Assembly: GCA_900554875.1 (NCBI GenBank)
Contig: USJA01000046.1
Coordinates: forward strand, 1-7,434
Length of the DNA: 7,434 nucleotides
Direction: 5' to 3'
Source of the DNA: an uncultured Clostridium sp.
Lineage (GTDB): Bacteria > Bacillota > Clostridia > TANB77 > CAG-465
Shown here: piece by piece, positions 5,978 to 7,434 of the stretch
How positions within the stretch are numbered: the stretch's first letter is position 1
Layout of the letters: every line of letters starts with the position of its first letter
Notes under the pieces: model-generated
Told to the model about the DNA's origin: nothing
Database searches by the model: none
Seen by the model: only the letters and a program-made list of their open reading frames with translations
Program-made: the position numbers and the translations under genes

Positions 5978-7159
5978 CTATTTAATATATAGTCTCACAC
6001 GAAAGCCTATATAATCACCTGTAGAATCTAAAGGTATATAAGTACTATACACGACTGAACCTCCGCGAGTTGAATATGAATTATAATTTCCTCCCATGCA
6101 AAATGTAGAAAAAGATGTTAAAATTTCAGTAGCAAACTCACTTACATTTCCAGCTAGGTCATAAATATTTTTAGTCTTCCAGTACTCACTAAATCCTGCT
6201 ACTTGTTTTGAGCCATATCCAGCCACATTTGCTGGCGATGTAGAATCTTGATAATTTCCATAATATTGGCTATTAACTAAATCTGCAGATGGATCTATTT
6301 TACTTAAGCTATCTTCGATCCAGTTGCACGTAGCTCCCCATGTTCTCCCTGTAATTAATCCTGTTTGAACTACTGAATTTTTATCATTTATCATACTTTC
6401 TGCACTTGCCTTAGCATTACTATAATCTATATTTGTCCATACTGTTGCTCCCTTTTTGCTTACTGGTATTCCTGTTTTATTACTAGGTGATGTTTCTCCA
6501 TCTGGTATTCCAGCTTCATATCTTCCTATATAAAAACCTCCATATTTTTTTACATCTGATATTTCATCTGATACACCATTTGGTAATGTATCATCAGAAT
6601 AACTAGTATTTTTTACATACGTAGCTTCTGTAGCTGATACCCATACAAATTCATTGCCCTTTTTATCTTGAATTACGATTCCCGTGTCTTTTGTTCCTTC
6701 TTTATATGTAAAGCCTTTTGGAATTGGCACACCTTCTATTTCCTCTGACACTGTATTTTTCCACTCATCTCGTACACTTTCATCTTTCTTTGTTGATCCA
6801 TCTGTTACCTGTGAAAACCATTTATATTCATTTTCATCAGTACTCCCATTCCATACTAACTTTCCTTTAATTACTGAAACTTTATTTTTGTATTTTTTAG
6901 TACTCGGTAAAACAGTTATCATATCGTCTCCTGATAAATTAACACTCGATTTAACAAATCCCATTGAATCTTCTAAATACTTTTTTGATAAATACATCGA
7001 AAGCTCATCTTGAATTTCTACGATATCTTCTTTAAAAGTAGCCTCTTTTGCACCAATTATTGGATTATTTTGTGTTAATGTCAAAACTACTGCTGCTGCA
7101 AGTATTATAATAACTATTATCGTTAATATTAGTACTATCAATGATACCCCTTTTTTCAT
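5978..7159 (-). CDS. Pilin-like protein with formylglycine-enzyme-like (C-type-lectin-like) C-terminal domain
   Basis: This 393-residue, probably surface-exposed protein begins MKKG|VSLIVLIL, like a type IV prepilin: a short basic leader, Gly at the cleavage position (G4), then a hydrophobic helix (5-29). The usual glutamate at +5 is replaced by V9. Residues about 38-65 continue the helix. From about 140 to the end it matches the FGE-sulfatase fold: VPIPKGFTY (144-152), GNEFVWV (168-174), GGFYIGRYEAG (207-217), TGRTWGATCNWIED (270-283), YDLAGNVSEFATE (333-345), MGGNYNSYSTRGG (355-367) and IGFRVRL (384-390). The enzyme's catalytic cysteine positions (GGSYMCxxxxC in human FGE) correspond by eye to about S361 and G366. 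A structural or binding role is therefore more likely than formylglycine synthesis. Adhesin or minor pilin is inferred. The ATG is preceded by GGAAGAGGAA. No pilus assembly genes are in view. Confidence 0.9.
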   Translation of the reverse strand: MKKGVSLIVLILTIIVIIILAAAVVLTLTQNNPIIGAKEATFKEDIVEIQDELSMYLSKKYLEDSMGFVKSSVNLSGDDMITVLPSTKKYKNKVSVIKGKLVWNGSTDENEYKWFSQVTDGSTKKDESVRDEWKNTVSEEIEGVPIPKGFTYKEGTKDTGIVIQDKKGNEFVWVSATEATYVKNTSYSDDTLPNGVSDEISDVKKYGGFYIGRYEAGIPDGETSPSNKTGIPVSKKGATVWTNIDYSNAKASAESMINDKNSVVQTGLITGRTWGATCNWIEDSLSKIDPSADLVNSQYYGNYQDSTSPANVAGYGSKQVAGFSEYWKTKNIYDLAGNVSEFATEILTSFSTFCMGGNYNSYSTRGGSVVYSTYIPLDSTGDYIGFRVRLYIK

Positions 7160-7190
7160 ATATATTCCTCTTCCTTCTTTTGTTTTTTTA

Positions 7191-7219
7191 ATTTTAACAC
7201 ATATAATATTTTTTTGCTA
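7191..7219 (-). promoter_or_regulatory. Possible promoter of the pilin-like gene
   Basis: On the minus strand an extended -10, TGT-TAAAAT (hexamer at 7196-7191), matches the consensus at five of six positions. A poor -35, TAGCAA (7219-7214), lies 17 bases upstream. The predicted start near 7184 leaves a leader of about 25 nt containing the purine-rich ribosome binding site. Background A/T content makes chance matches likely, and read-through from the glycosylase gene upstream is an alternative. Confidence 0.4.
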
Positions 7220-7227
7220 TATTATTA

Positions 7228-7434
7228 TTATATTTTTTTAAAAATTTCTTTTTTCCAAATTTCAAGTAACACATCAAAAGAATATCTAGCATTTGCGGGA
7301 GAAGTTGAAGGTAAGCATACTATATTTTGAAACCTATTACTTTCATATTTTAAATACAATTCATAGGCCTTATTTCCATTAAATATTATTTTTTTTATAT
7401 TAGAATTATTAATTATACTATTTATATCATTTAT
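7228..7434 (-). CDS. DNA-deoxyinosine (hypoxanthine) glycosylase, C-terminal part only
   Basis: A minus-strand frame enters from the right edge and ends at TAA (7230-7228), giving 68 residues. It contains KIIFNGNKAYELY (15-27 of the visible part) and IVCLPSTSPANARYSF (38-53). Together these match the end of the uracil-DNA-glycosylase superfamily branch that removes hypoxanthine (deaminated adenine) from DNA. LPSTSPANA is the family's C-terminal motif, equivalent to the DNA-contacting loop of uracil glycosylases. The final helix (about 54-67, with LLEIWKKEIFKK) fits the usual end. The first half of the protein, including the catalytic region, is outside the window. About 70 bases separate its stop from the pilin-like start. 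It is probably an independent repair gene. Confidence 0.8.
   Translation of the reverse strand: MNDINSIINNSNIKKIIFNGNKAYELYLKYESNRFQNIVCLPSTSPANARYSFDVLLEIWKKEIFKKI

Noticed and set aside
6684..7013. Plus-strand frame of 109 codons opposite the pilin-like gene
   Set aside because: It is an antisense shadow: the opposite strand has clear domain motifs, and this frame has no ribosome binding site or recognisable sequence.
5978..7159. Calling the protein an active formylglycine-generating enzyme or sulfatase modifier
   Set aside because: The catalytic cysteines are absent at the expected site, the N-terminus is pilin-like, and no sulfatase gene is nearby.
7202..7226. Inverted repeat ATAATAT/ATATTAT downstream of the glycosylase stop, as a terminator
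   Set aside because: The stem is only 7 bp, pure A/T and without a following T-run. Such pairs arise by chance in sequence this AT-rich.

Overview
The window is strongly AT-rich, has near-consensus AGGAGG ribosome binding sites and tightly packed genes. It encodes a four-subunit pyruvate:ferredoxin oxidoreductase, a pilin-like protein with the short KG-V-S-L-I-V-L leader common in gut Clostridia, and hypothetical proteins of a type I associate with gut Clostridia. I infer an anaerobic low-GC Firmicute (class Clostridia or a close relative). This rests on style and protein resemblance, with no marker gene to confirm it.

Layout. Left block (1-2581, minus strand): an operon of at least two, probably three, unknown genes. 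Transcription starts near position 2597. The first gene encodes a 700-residue protein, coupled through a TAATG junction to a 151-residue charged protein. A third frame begins inside the end of the second gene and runs off the left edge. Middle block (2860-5852, plus strand): porC-porD-porA-porB (gamma, delta, alpha, beta), driven by a clear sigma-A-type promoter (TTGACT-17-TATACT). The genes overlap or abut, and the operon ends at a 15-bp perfect hairpin. Right block (5978-7159, minus strand): a single gene for a pilin-like N-terminus fused to a formylglycine-generating-enzyme-like (C-type-lectin-like) C-terminal domain that lacks the enzyme's cysteines. At the right edge is the C-terminal 68 residues of a DNA-deoxyinosine (hypoxanthine) glycosylase, also on the minus strand.

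How the genes work together. The four por genes form one complex that oxidatively decarboxylates pyruvate to acetyl-CoA and passes electrons to ferredoxin. This is a core reaction of anaerobic metabolism. The flanking genes point away from por on one side and converge on it on the other, and have no evident metabolic link to it.

The most interesting unexplained content is the 700-residue protein. By eye it has two separate segments with the H...(F/Y)xS...E spacing of ADP-ribosyltransferase-like folds. The second point of interest is the pilin/lectin-fold fusion, whose C-terminal end resembles the ligand-binding or variable end of proteins diversified by diversity-generating retroelements. Both are hypotheses from pattern reading. 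No reverse transcriptase, template repeat, CRISPR array, tRNA, rRNA or insertion sequence was seen.
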